A stretch of DNA of 64,000 nucleotides from Holothuria scabra (taxonomy: Eukaryota; Echinodermata; Holothuroidea; Aspidochirotida; Holothuriidae). The DNA is taken from positions 12,048,206 to 12,112,205 of the forward strand of contig CM074190.1 in NCBI GenBank assembly GCA_037179385.1. Reading direction: 5' to 3'. Below are positions 9,601 through 20,381 of the stretch, piece after piece; the stretch's first letter is position 1; every line of letters begins with the position of its first letter. The notes under the pieces were generated by a model, which worked only from the letters and a program-made list of their open reading frames with translations, was not told the origin of the DNA and did no database searches. Position numbers and translations under genes: made by a program.

Positions 9601-11089
9601 ACCAATTGATGAAATGGTCCAGCATATTTTCGAGGGAAACTACAAAGAACCGGAATTGAAAACAACATGCTAATGAATTTTACTTTATTGCGACTCTTGG
9701 CTAAATTCAATATATATTGAAAAAACGTGTGCCCCAACTTCCGACTATACATGATTTCGCTTTTGAAAAATTTAGGCCTATGGGGATCTCAGCAGTCTTT
9801 TTTTTTTGATAAGAAGAATCAGATAAAATGTACCACTACCATTGGATGAAATGAAGTACTTGATTTTTCTTCTATTAGTAACACTTATTGACAGTTGTCA
9901 CGTTACAAGGTGTGTTGAAATGAATTTTCAAGCAGACTTACGGGAAGACATTCTCACCCTGCATCATTAAAGTATCGAAAAACAAATTACCCGATTCTCA
10001 TAACCATTGCCGTATTTGGCTCTAGAGCAGGACAGATGGCAAACTTTTGGGCGCCTGAACACCCTCCTGTCTATCCGTTGAATTAATTTGGCAATTGAAA
10101 ACGTCCCAGCATTTTTTAACCTTTGCCCATATATTTGACCATTTCGGGCAAATTTTTGCAAGACTACAGTGTGAAGTTGGGATGATGAAAAACTTTTTTC
10201 ACATTCTAAACAACTGTGTCGCAGATCTTTTCCATGAAAAGATTTGAAGCTATTAAAATAATCGGCCATTTTGGGTATTGTGTTACACAGGATTTAAAAA
10301 CAGTCTCAAGAATAATTGTTTCTTTTAAGCCACAGCCTTCCCAAATGTGTCCTGATTTTTTTCTATCACTTAACCTTTCGTAACTATGTTACCCTTACTA
10401 TACTTACTATATATTTTCGGGCATATGCTTGAAAGAATTTGGATATTCGACAATTTCGGACATTGTGTTGTGATTATCTGTGAAGTAACGATCATAGCTT
10501 TTTGAGCTAATAGACCCAAATATTCTACCCACCACACCAAGTATGATTTTGGAACGATTTTGTGCATCCCCAGGAATTGAGAAAAAGTATACATGAGGTA
10601 GAAACATGCCAGATGCTTGGAGCACACTTTAATCCACACCAACGTAGCCAATTTTAGCCACTACAAATCTGTTAGAAAATTATCCATCCTGAAACCCGAC
10701 GATTATAAAGTCAAGAGATTCCGAAGATATGAAGCTTGTAACGGTCTACCTGAATTTACTCCGAAATTCAGAGTGGGGCACAATTGCAGAATGCCCTGCA
10801 ACTGTGTGAAGGGCGAAAATAAACTCTCTTACAGGTCATCGTTAATGTGGGGGTCCAGGGGGCGAAGTCCCCGGAAGCTTTGCAACTTTTGCACTCTGAA
10901 AAGTATTATTTGAGCCGAAGAATAGCCAAAATTTAATAAAGGAACTTAAATTTGTTTAATTACTTTTGAAAAATTTATTTTGCGACAATCAGTTATTGGG
11001 GGGGGGACCATGCCCCCCAAAATCTCATAAAAAAGTTATTGGGGGCCAGGCCCCCCTGCCCCCCCCCCGCTTCCGCCGCCTATGCCTTT

Positions 11090-12116
11090 TTGAAGAAAAG
11101 AAGAAGAAGATGATGATGATCAAAAACCTTTGTATCCCTGTTTTCTCTCCCGTTTACTCGCATTCTCTCATTCCACGATCATCAGCACAGAAAGAAGCAC
11201 TGCGACATATTATTTTTATCCAAGAGCTTTACCAGTCGTTCCCCGCACGCACACACAGTGAGCCTGGCAGGCAGACTCTACAGTGTGTTTTGTTCACGAT
11301 GCAACAAGCTTTTCCGAGTATAGGCATCTTGTCACTATTTTCACCCTCAAGAAATTCAATCGAAATTCGAACTATCAGATTGTTTTGAAAGTTGCCGTGG
11401 AAACAATAAATGTAACGTAATTCAAAAGCCCGAATTATGAAAAAAACATCATTATGACAGTCACTGTAAATTTTCATGAAAAATCGAAAAGCACTGATAA
11501 AAGTTCACTGAAAAATAACTTTGATGAGACTGACCAAAATTAGCGTAAAACAAACTGTTTGATAAATAGCCCAGTGTAAAAATTAATACGTAGCGATGGT
11601 ATCACAGATTTCTCATGATGCACTCAGGCTTATAATCTTAATAAAAAAAAATTCATTACTTTGAAAATCTGTGAGTTCGGAACTATATGCTATTGAGATG
11701 CAGTTTTCATCTTCTGTAAGAAAGAAGCTCCGCATATTTTGAAGGCAATGGATTTTGCCTCCGTTCTCTCACCCTAAACAGTTCCAATGCTCTTATACAG
11801 ACTCCCACAACCATCGGAGATTTTTCCCCATCCAGACACAATAACAATTTATTGCTTCAGGAAAGACCATGCAGGAATGTCATGGTAAAACCTTACGTAG
11901 CAGGCCCTTCTTTTGCTTGCAACAAATAGTGACTGATGCTTTTCATGAATTATGAATTATAATTGTGAAGGCACTATGCTTGTGTACTTTGCGTCTTGCG
12001 AAACCACTTAAACGCTTTGATACTGTTTCAACCCCAAAATGAAGAAGTCTGGCTGCACCACCGTCTTGACAGAAAGCCGAAAACAGCAAGGATCCACATC
12101 TTGGTGTTACCACCCT
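11090..12116. other. Mostly unassigned; holds a fragment of the TTAA MITE family
   Basis: Positions 11758-11860 contain GTTCTCTCACCCTAAACAGT, ACTCCCACAA, CCATCCAGACACAATAAC and TTTATTGCTTCAGG in the same order as the TTAA MITE at 62762-63051, with an internal deletion and no intact ends. Nothing else in the interval is recognised. Confidence 0.5.
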
Positions 12117-12221
12117 AGCCTGCGTAGCGCCTCTGTGGCTGCAGCCCCCTTTAGGCTGCGGCCCTCAGATTTTTCGTAGCGGTGAGCTGAACCAAAAGGC
12201 TTCATCCGCTCCGCGAGGGTT
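12117..12221 (+). repeat. Short dispersed repeat with AGCCTGCGTAGCGCCTCTGT start (copy 1)
   Basis: This copy shares AGCCTGCGTAGCGCCTCTGT, GGCTGCAG, TTTTTCGTAGCGGTGAGCTG and CATCCGCTCCGCGAGGG with copies at 26801 and 58746. It is about 105 bp with no terminal inverted repeats and no coding frame. The transposition mechanism is unknown. Confidence 0.6.
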
Positions 12222-12449
12222 ATCACCATCCTGGCTGATTCTGCTCATAGGAAGGGTCAACCGTCGATGAATTTAAATGACAACATGTGGAAAGTAACTT
12301 GACTACTTCCCAGGAAAATATGTTCTGGCCAAATTTACGATTCTTTCACTTCATGATGGGATCATAATCCCATTTAACGAATACGCACTATTTTAGAGGG
12401 AGCAAAGTCCAATCATTTGTATTTGGCCCGATTTACAGCAACTGTCACG

Positions 12450-12637
12450 CAAGGCCGTAGCTATACGGGGGACAGCCGGACAGGTGACCCCCAAAATATC
12501 AGAGCAGGGACCCATCTTTAATTCTTCAATTATATGCCTACCTCTCAAGAACAAGAATGGCGATCAATAAATTCGGTGCATGCCCCCACTCCCCCTCCCA
12601 ACCACCCAAAACAAGAAAAATCCTTGCTATGGGCCTG
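12450..12637. mobile_element. 188-bp hAT-like MITE
   Basis: The ends CAAGGCCGTAGCTATACGGG and, read inverted, CAGGCCCATAGCAAGGATT are imperfect inverted repeats of the CAGNGGCGTAGC type usual in hAT elements. The flanks CTGTCACG (12442-12449) and CTGTCCAG (12638-12645) match at 6 of 8 positions, consistent with an aged 8-bp target duplication. The interior is C/G-homopolymer rich and non-coding. Confidence 0.6.
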
Positions 12638-13375
12638 CTGTCCAGTCGCTGAAGAATGGAAACACTGAATTGACGATTTGTCGGAAGATTTCACGGCATT
12701 TGGCAAAAAATCATCCAGCTCCAGGTAAGTGTAGCCTAATTCTTTAATAGAACATTTGAGATGATATTCTTCAAAACATGTCAAACAATGCAAAGTCTCA
12801 AATATTTTGCCATCCAATGTGACAATTTTCAGATAATTTCAACGAAATCATTCAAAGTAAGAATCCGCAAAAAGAAGCAAAGTTTCGCAAATCGCAAAAT
12901 TATGTTCAGGTTCAATTCTATGGTAGGACATATGTCACAAATGCACGGGCCACTATGTTATCAAAAGAAATTCTAGTTCTAGTTATAAATGTGTTTAGTT
13001 AACTTTGAAAATACTGGGCTACACTGTGTGAATCTCATGTTTATTAACAGAAATTTTGGTGTACAGTATTAGGTAATTATCGAATTAAAATAGAATGAAA
13101 GCGTGCTGAACGCAACACTTAGTTGCAGAGGTAGGCTCCTCCCTTTACCTTTGTGTGCGGAAAAAATTCGGATTAATAATTGTTAGCATGAAAATAAAAC
13201 AGCTCATTGATATTCAAAAGGCACATCAGTATGCTAACTTGTCACGATGATCACACTTTAAAATTTTTTTGTAATTCGGTCGAAAGGACGATGACGTCGG
13301 AGTACTTTGTCAGTGGGAAGGAGGGTGAAATTGAGCAATTTCATCAGAGGGATCCATGCCTCCAAATTCTATTTG

Positions 13376-14180
13376 ATCACCACTGAATCAAGAACGTAAG
13401 TTTTGGAGCGAAAAGTGGATCTGAAATGTTTGCCATTTTTTAACTAATATTTGAAAATCATATGGAGCTTATTTTGCTAAAATTTTTCCTCCGGGGACCC
13501 CTTTTTGACATGATTCATGTAGAGGATCCATTACCAGGTGACGCAAAGCATACCTTGAAAATTACTGTCAGAAACTCCCCTAGATCGCAGACAATGACAC
13601 CTCACAGTTCTTGTCAGTTTCACCTAAATTCCGCTGCGTTGGTCGTAAGATTTTGGGAGAATTGCTACCACAGTGGGGCACACCACAGGACCCCTTACAA
13701 AAATGTTAAAATTTAAGTACCCAAAGATAACATTTCCTACTTTAGGCGTACTTTTCGAACTTGGAGGCAAAATTGGTGGAGTAAATGATTTGTAGGGTCT
13801 AAGAGGGTTTACCATTTTTCAAAATGGAATTCTCTTTTAACAGAATGGGCCCATAGAATCACATTTTGATCATTTCTTTTAAAATTGGCCATAAAATTGG
13901 ACAACCGGAAGGAAAACTTGATGACGACACAAGTTGCTGAAGGCTTTATGTGATCCTTGCTCGACCACGATTCTTTGACCTAAAGGACTTTTGATCCCCG
14001 GACACTGGTGTACCCCCACCCTTTGGATAGGGGGTGCTATCACCCAGTTTTTCCGCATTTTGTGTGAACACCACTGTATCAGAAACGTAAGTTGCGGCGC
14101 GCAAAGAGGGACCAAAATGTTAAGATTTTTAAACTATTATTTGAGCTTATGGAGCTTGTTCTGCGCAAATTTTGACAAGT
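13376..14180 (+). repeat. Direct duplication, units about 690 bp apart
   Basis: The block at 13376-13490 (ATCACCACTGAATCAAGAAC, GTAAGTTTTGGAGCGAAAAG, TTTTTAACTAATATTTGAAA, ATATGGAGCTTATTTTGC) recurs at 14068-14175 with moderate divergence. The segment between includes further C-rich, TE-like sequence. Whether this is a tandem duplication or two copies of an element was not settled. Confidence 0.5.
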
Positions 14181-14980
14181 TTGAGAATAATAACATATGT
14201 AACTCTCTCTAAGCAAATATGAGATTCACGGCGACTGAAGACCTTTGTTGTTACGTTTTGTTTTGGATTCTACGACGGCAATTTGAAAAGTTTCTAAACC
14301 TTTGTTGCCTTATTTAGGTAACATATTTTAAAATCAACAGCTTACATTGGAGAAAATGTGGAATTACAGGAAAGATGATGTAGGAAAACAGCATTGCAGC
14401 TGGCCGACGTCACATGATCTGGTGTCACCACCGAATCTTTAGTGAATGACCAGCCTGGCAGGCTTCAATTGCCAAACACATTTTAAGGAAACTGAAAATG
14501 TCTCGGTGCACAGTCTGCATGCACCTTTTTCAGAAAAATGACCTTTAATGCAAATTTCGGCGATTAGACCATTTCGTATCACTATTTACCATTATCAGAG
14601 AAGCAAAACACACTGACGTTTCCTAGATAAGAGACTTAAATCTGGAATTAGAGGTTCACCTCCATCCTGTCTGCAGATAGTGTATGATGAGGTGTCATTC
14701 GAAAGGACATATTTTAATGTTTTTTTTATCAGCAATCTTACTTTGTTAGGCCTATGCAACGGTGTCTCAGTAGCACCAGTGGGTATCACTCCCCCCCCCC
14801 CCCTCGATCTGTGATTTCCCGCAGTAGACTGAAGTGCGCCTTTGATCAATTCATGGATTTATTTTACCTTCTTTCATTACAAATGGTTCCTTGCTATTAG
14901 AACTTTTGCGTAAATCCTTCGCAAACTGTCACAATTTTCGTTGTGATTCTTATTACTTATAGAGTATACCCGGTATTTAA

Positions 14981-15120
14981 AGGGCCAATTCTCTCACCCC
15001 AAACCACAATTTTGGTGGGGGTTTACAGAAATTCTCAATTGGCTCAGGTCTTTGACTGACAGCTTATTCGAACAATACAGAGTACCAAAGCCTATATTAC
15101 ACAGCATGAACTGTACTGAG
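14981..15120 (+). mobile_element. 3'-truncated TTAA MITE (AGGGCCAATTCTCTCACCC family)
   Basis: TTAA at 14977-14980 is followed by AGGGCCAATTCTCTCACCCC, AATTCTCAATTGGCTCAG and TATATTACACAGCATGAA. This colinear order is shared with the full copy at 33514-33810. Similarity stops near 15120, so the other end is lost. Confidence 0.65.
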
Positions 15121-15760
15121 AGCTACAAGGGGCGGGCGGCTCTGAAAAATGAAGAGTTCGGAAATTTACCATTCGTGAAACCATTCTATTGTGTGGTCTT
15201 GACAACTAATGAAGTTCCGAAATTCCCAATTCTCTCCAATAAAAGCTCCATGTTCGTCATAACTGTCATTATTTTAAAAACAAACGAAATTTTCCGCGCT
15301 TCGCGCGCCGCAAATTGCAATTCCTAAGCAGCAGCGCTCTCTCATAGGCTTCCGTTTTGTAAACATTTCCGAGCTCTAGAAGCGACAAAATCGGAAATTT
15401 GCTATATGTGACACCAAATCATCAAGTGACACCGGTAACTTTAGTGCTATTTTCATAAATTTTCTTCATAAAGTTACAGATTTTCTCCGATATAAGCTCT
15501 TGACTCAAATTTCGTCTGATAGCCTCATTTTGTAGGCTTTGGATAACATTATGTAGCAACAACCATATTTGGTAGCCACTTTGCCAATAGGAAATGCAAA
15601 TTCTTCAGTAATCCCCCAACTTTTCAAATTCCCTTACAAGAAACCCAGAATTCAAACTCTTCTGCAGTACAAGCTCCATATTTTCAAATATTTGAAAAAG
15701 GGCAAAAGTTTCAGCGGGCTTCGCGCGCCGCAAATTACGTCCCTAACACAGTGATGTTGA
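15121..15760. repeat. Repeat family with TTCGCGCGCC box, two units
   Basis: Two units end in CTTCGCGCGCCGCAAATT (about 15299 and 15719), each preceded by AAGCTCCAT and a TTTTCAAAT-like stretch. The second unit, with ATCAAGTGACACCGGTAAC, TAAGCTCTTGACTC and AATCCCCCAACTTTTCAAAT, matches 57700-58330 in order. Confidence 0.6.
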
Positions 15761-15789
15761 CATTTAAAAAATCGCAAAATTTGGATACT

Positions 15790-15835
15790 TGCCCACTCCC
15801 CTCCCCCCCTTCCAGGAAAAATGTCTAGCTACGCC
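15790..15835. mobile_element. Orphan hAT-like right end
   Basis: A C-rich run followed by AAAATGTCTAGCTACGCCGC and TG is the inverted form of the CAGCGGCGTAGC end seen in hAT elements. I could not find a matching left end with an 8-bp duplication of TAGACACC. Confidence 0.4.
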
Positions 15836-15839
15836 GCTG

Positions 15840-17351
15840 TAGACACCTTACAGGGACAGGAGAAAAAATTTAAGCCCGATGCCCCCCACACACACTTTAA
15901 AAATCAAATCGATGCCCTTGAGAGCAAAGGATAATGTTGGGGACAACAGAGAACTGGGAGTTTATGAAAGAAAGGTTGGGGAAACCGCACTGTATTTGAC
16001 CGGTATCACCTTATGTTGTTTCACGTAGAAAATCTCCCATTTTGTTTTTTTATTTTTCAGAGCCAGGAGTAAATTGCCCCTCCTGTTGCTACACCATTGC
16101 TTCGAACTTCTTGAAAGATGCAATTGTGATTTATCTGCTGACCTATATACTCTTATTAAACTTAATAGAAAAAAAAAGATATGAACATAACCAATAGGGG
16201 TTGCCGAAAGCTTTTGTGACTGGTCGGCTAGTTGATAGTCACATGGGTGGCACCAAGGCTGGATGGAGGAGAAATGCGAGCTTCCCAGCGGGAAGGGGTG
16301 GAGCAACTCGGAGTACGAAAGTAGGCGTTGCCGAAGGTTAGGAGGCACAATTTGATACAACCAAAGACCAACATGTAGCCTTGAAGACAAATATTTAAAA
16401 TTATTGATTTTTCGAAGAAATTTTCGTGAGATTTAAAAATGTAAGGTTTTTGTTTAAGAATTTTCCTCTTGAGTGAGTAAAGTGAAGAAGATCGTATGGT
16501 AATTAATCGGGGTTACATTTTATATCGTGCGGATTAAGACTCCCCGACGAAACTAGATCATTTCTTCTACAGGGACTAGTCTCAAGTTCCAGACGCGGAG
16601 GGGTCATACCAGGCATATTTGGGTCATCCCCGCTAAATCAAAGCCATCAATATGATCCTTTGCCGTCCATTTCTGTTTCTAAATCTTTCATAGTTGTTTT
16701 TTTTTCACAACTTCATCAAACAAGCCATTCCAAACTTTTAAAATTCTCTTTAAATGCAGTCCTTTTCATAGTAGGAAGGGGGTCATTCTAGATCAGACTG
16801 AGCTTCAAGTTGGCGGTTTGAGAAGGCTGTTACTACAATTGCGTCACTTCCGGTGATTTATGTGTTTTTTCGCGAGGTGCATATAGCTCTGCATTCCTTC
16901 AAACTTTGTCCATCGATTTGTAACTTTGACCTACACACACTTGCAATAAAGTGTAGCATATGTTTATTCTGGGTCTCTATCAGATTTTAATCTAAACATA
17001 CTTGTACAGGTTCAGTCTGTCCAACAAGCAATTACTCTCAAAGTAATGGTTAATGATGAAGAGACTCCTGACCCTAATCGATTAAATGTAACCGCTCAAT
17101 TCAGATTGTCGCCTTTTAAAAGCAGGTTCTTTTCTAGCCAAAAGAAAAACTCGGAAAGTTCTGCAACATGCTTTCGGTTCTCCACACTTTACCATTAGTG
17201 GGCTATTATGAAATGCCATTTAAGATATTCTTGGAATTAAGCAGAATAAGTGCGATGCTGAGCAATGACCTTGAATCTGGCCTTGAAGGGCAGCGGTTTA
17301 ACGGCGCTAATAGGCTTATGAATTGAATTACAGTTTCGGTGGTATTTTTGG
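15840..17351. other. Unassigned sequence
   Basis: A 142-codon minus-strand open frame (15962-16390) has no recognisable domain and is rich in low-information segments. No repeat shared with the window was noted. Confidence 0.4.
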
Positions 17352-17363
17352 AAATACCAGTTC

Positions 17364-17794
17364 TTTTTTTTTTTTTTTTTTTTGAAGGAACGCTTTATTT
17401 CAACCTTCAAATACATATAAGCAAACAAGTATGTACAGAATTTTAAGAAATAAATATAATATTTACAAGTATTTACAAGTAATTTGCATAAACAAGTAAT
17501 GGAAATACCAGTTCTTTTTTTTTTTTTTTTTTTGAAGGAACGCTTTATTTCAACCTTCAAATACATATAAGCAAACAAGTATGTACAGAATTTTAAGAAA
17601 TAAATATAATATTTACAAGTATTTACAAGTAATTTGCATAAACACCACGGCACTAACAAGTAATGATCATTTTATCATGGCACAGGAAACCTTTCTTTTT
17701 TGTGAAACAGACATGGGACGGAACAAAACTCAAAACAAAACCATAATAATTAGGTCAAAAATACAGAATAAGATTACATTACAGACTAAAGATT
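17364..17794 (-). mobile_element. Poly(A) retroposed segment with 12-bp target duplication and internal tandem duplication
   Basis: AAATACCAGTTC flanks both ends (17352-17363 and 17795-17806). On the minus strand the insert ends GGTTGAAATAAAGCGTTCC and then poly(A). This is a standard AATAAA signal about 12 bases before the tail, so it is a retroposed polyadenylated RNA 3' end. A 151-bp unit (from 17350 and again from 17501) is duplicated in tandem. It includes the GGAAATACCAGTTC flank, the poly(T) and the adjacent 3' end. No reading frame is recognised, so the source RNA (gene 3' UTR or LINE tail) is unknown. Confidence 0.7.
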
Positions 17795-17829
17795 AAATAC
17801 CAGTTCAGATGGTTCAGGTTGCGCTTGGG

Positions 17830-17950
17830 TAAAAATCATAAAATACCCACCTTACTTTGACCCGACCAGGGATCGAACGCCAGACCTCCCGGTTGCTAAG
17901 CTTCATAGCTTCAAATGCCACCGCTTTTATCCACTCGGTCACAGCGCCGC
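17830..17950 (-). repeat. tRNA-derived SINE head
   Basis: Read on the minus strand the segment starts GCGGCGCTGTGACCGAGTGG. It contains an A box (TGACCGAGTGG, 17931-17941) and a B box (GCGTTCGATCC, 17870-17880) separated by a long arm, as in Ser or Leu class II tRNAs. The 3' side (GGTCGGGTCA) does not pair with the 5' GCGGCGC to form an acceptor stem, so it is not a functional tRNA. A SINE or tRNA pseudogene is the better reading. The SINE tail is not delimited. Confidence 0.65.
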
Positions 17951-18610
17951 TTACAATTAAGACTTCATTTTAGTGTGACAATGTGACTATGCGTACATAG
18001 ATGGAAAGTACATACAGTAAATGACTCTCTGTTGTTTTTCAATGGCACATTTTGGCCCATTTGGGTTAGCCTACAGTGGTGAAGGGAGTGTCATGAAGGG
18101 AAGTGGAGCATATATCCTTCATACCCTGAAATCATGAAAACGCCTACAGTAAACAAACGCCTGCAGTGAAATTGCTACAAATTCTGTGCTTCATGAGCCA
18201 AGTATAGGCCTACCTTATAGAAAACTTTCCAAAGGGTAAGGTTCTCTCTTACATACATCTTGTGTGGCTTAAGAATTCAGAACATGATACTTTAATGTGA
18301 TAATCATTTGGGGAAATAGCATACCATGTATGTGAGGTACGGAGTAGGCTATACTGGCGTTCCCGGTACGATACAGGTGTATGAAGGCATATACTCAGTG
18401 GAACGCAGCATAAGCAAACGGGCTTATGATATTCTGCGAAACGAAACGAAACAAATTAGTTTATGCCACCCATGGAATAGGAAGCTATAACGGATAAGAG
18501 GAGGACAAAAATCAATCGGTCAAAGTAGTCCTATAGGTTTATGAACGTATTTTTTGCTCTGTTTCGCAAATTATCATTAGCGTGGTGGGCTATTGATATT
18601 CTGCGAAACC

Positions 18611-20381
18611 AAGGGCGGCACCAGCGGGGAACCAGGGGTCATGCCCTTACAAAAGGGCATGTCCTTACAAAACGGACGAGAAGTTGTTCAGGTGCATGCG
18701 TTGCCCAATGGTTTGCCATCTGTCCTGCCCCGACAACCGAATTCGAGCAACGGTAATGACAATCGACCAGGCCGTTTTCAGTTATACATAATGATGAACG
18801 GAAGCGTGGGAATGTCTCCTGTCCTGATAAGTCTGATTGAAAATTCATTTGAAACCGCCTTGTTGTTATGTGACATATTTTCAAAGACGTCGGAAGTAAA
18901 ATCATTTATTGTCGGGATTTCGGATAGTCACATAGAAAATTACATAAATTTAGTGGACCTCGCAATTGAATACAACGAGGAGTCTCAATAGAGTAAAAAA
19001 ATTGGTAAGATTTCAATTCGGTGGCATAGTTTTCCCCAGAGGAAAAGACGAGACCATTTCATTTAATTGTAGCGGTACCTTTTTTATCTGGTTATTTTCT
19101 GATCACATTGCAAGTTGGTTTTTTTTTCCAATTGAAGTGAAACTTTCATAAATAACGACTGCTTTATTTCTAGTTACAAGTCTGGGAAATGCCATTTCTG
19201 GCTGTCTGAGGGTAAGGTTTTTTAAATTTTCTCTACAAGTTATGGTGGCGCTCCGCTTTGATATTGTTTTGGTCGAACAGATTACTCAACAGAATAATGC
19301 ATGCTTGTAAATTATTCTTCCTTTTAGGGGCAATATGAAGCGAAAATTTAAAGCAAAAAAACCTAAAATAAAGACTGCTTTATTTTTGTGAAATGCCATT
19401 TCCTGTTGTCTGGGGTTTTAAATTTTTCAAAAGTTTCTGTGCACTTCTAGTTAGTTTTTCAGGCAGGATTACATTTTTCAGACAAAAAAATAGACTTTTC
19501 TGCCTCCTACCAAATTGAAACACTCACGTACGAATATGTCAATATACAAAATATAAAACTTGAAAAATATGGGAAACCAAACTTTTTCAGCGAGGAAAAT
19601 TGCAAGGGCCTTAGTCTCAGTGGTGTTATTCAGAAACCCCAACAAAACTACAAATCACCCCCTACTTGATTTTTCTCAAAAGAGGGTCACATTCATCCAT
19701 AAATCCCCAAAAGCTGTCATAAAGATACAGTCCTACCAATTTTACCTCCGGATTCTCTAATATATGCTAAAAATGAAAACTCTTTCATTTTCGATGGATA
19801 CTCCGTACAATAAAACACCCAAGCCAGCGCTCTTCATCACTCCGTCAATTGCCCTTGACAGGCCACTAAATAGAAAGTCCAAAATTTTGATTGTTAACTT
19901 AACCAAAAAAACAATTTTTTTCATAAAATTCTAAAATTTCTCCAGTATGATATTCTGTTAGTTTTCAAATCTTCGTTCAAAAAAGGGAAAAAATTTTCGA
20001 GCACATTTCCACTTTCTTCTGAAAGCCTTGGTACCTAGGCCTAGTACGATGAAATGTGTAACCTCAAAAGAATTCCAGCTGTCTCTTGTGTAACGTTTAT
20101 GATTTTGCCCATATGAAAAACAGATTCTCAAAAAACACCCTAACTTTTTAATGGTCCTCACAAAAGCAAAATTTTGTTTAAAAACTTTTTCTTCTTAACA
20201 AACTCTAGATTTTTAAGTATTTGTTGAAAAAAAACAAAACTTTCGGGGCGCTACGCGCACCTCAGATTCTTCCAAGTCACGTCCCACTGGATTTAACTCA
20301 TCGTCTTTGTCGGGGAATCGAAGTGCTAGCCCCCTGTCGGGGAGCTTGGACCCCTGCCGGCAAATCCTGTCGCCACCCCTG
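18611..20381. mobile_element. hAT-like element candidate, 1.77 kb
   Basis: The left end AAGGGCGGCACCAGCGGGG and the right end, read inverted, CAGGGGTGGCGACAGGATT are rough inverted partners. The flanks GCGAAACC (18603-18610) and GCGAAAGG (20382-20389) match at 6 of 8. The interior has the hairpin module in reverse at about 19185-19260 and a partial one at 19390-19450, plus a CGGGGCGCTACGCGC box near 20243. No transposase is recognised. Confidence 0.45.
18722..18991 (+). CDS. Open frame of unknown origin inside the hAT-like element (hypothetical)
   Basis: The part after the element border reads QPNSSNGNDNRPGRFQLYI and continues through LISLIENSFETALLLCDIFS to a stop at 18989-18991. The full open stretch is 133 codons from 18593, but its first codons lie in the flank and the repeat terminus. 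An AG acceptor-like site (TTGTTCAG before GTGCATGCG, near 18691) would allow a terminal exon. The composition is more protein-like than most frames in this window, but I recognise no family. It could be a captured exon, a transposase remnant or chance. Confidence 0.25.
   Translation, partial: VLPRQPNSSNGNDNRPGRFQLYIMMNGSVGMSPVLISLIENSFETALLLCDIFSKTSEVKSFIVGISDSHIENYINLVDLAIEYNEESQ

Larger units (their letters stand above)
6559..11084. mobile_element. 4.5 kb element with perfect 15-bp terminal inverted repeats, carrying a nested LINE
   Basis: The left end CATAGGCGGCGGAAG (6559-6573) is a perfect inverted match to CTTCCGCCGCCTATG (11070-11084). CCTTT lies directly outside both ends (6554-6558 and 11085-11089), suggesting a 5-bp target duplication. 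Both subterminal regions are G/C-homopolymer rich with GGGGTCCAGGGGG-type motifs. The interior holds several tandem copies of a hairpin module (6784, 7138, 7317, 7497/9287, about 9457) and a non-coding tail (9580-10700) that recurs at 49600-50650. No transposase frame remains. Without the LINE the element would be about 2.7 kb. The ends look hAT-like, but 5 bp is not the hAT duplication length, so the superfamily is open. Confidence 0.6.

Noticed and set aside
11100..11388. Plus-strand frame of 140 codons overlapping a transposon end
   Set aside because: Its first part is translated from the G/C-tract terminus of the 6559-11084 element; the remainder has no recognised features.
15962..16390. 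142-codon minus-strand open frame as a gene
   Set aside because: No domain, no splice context, no start context; length is within chance for a 64 kb window.
17237..17659. 140-codon minus-strand frame with internal peptide duplication
   Set aside because: The duplication is the 151-bp tandem repeat of a retroposed 3' end, and lysine runs come from the poly(A) tract.
17861..17950. Functional class II tRNA gene
   Set aside because: A and B boxes are present but the acceptor stem does not pair; better explained as a SINE head or tRNA pseudogene.
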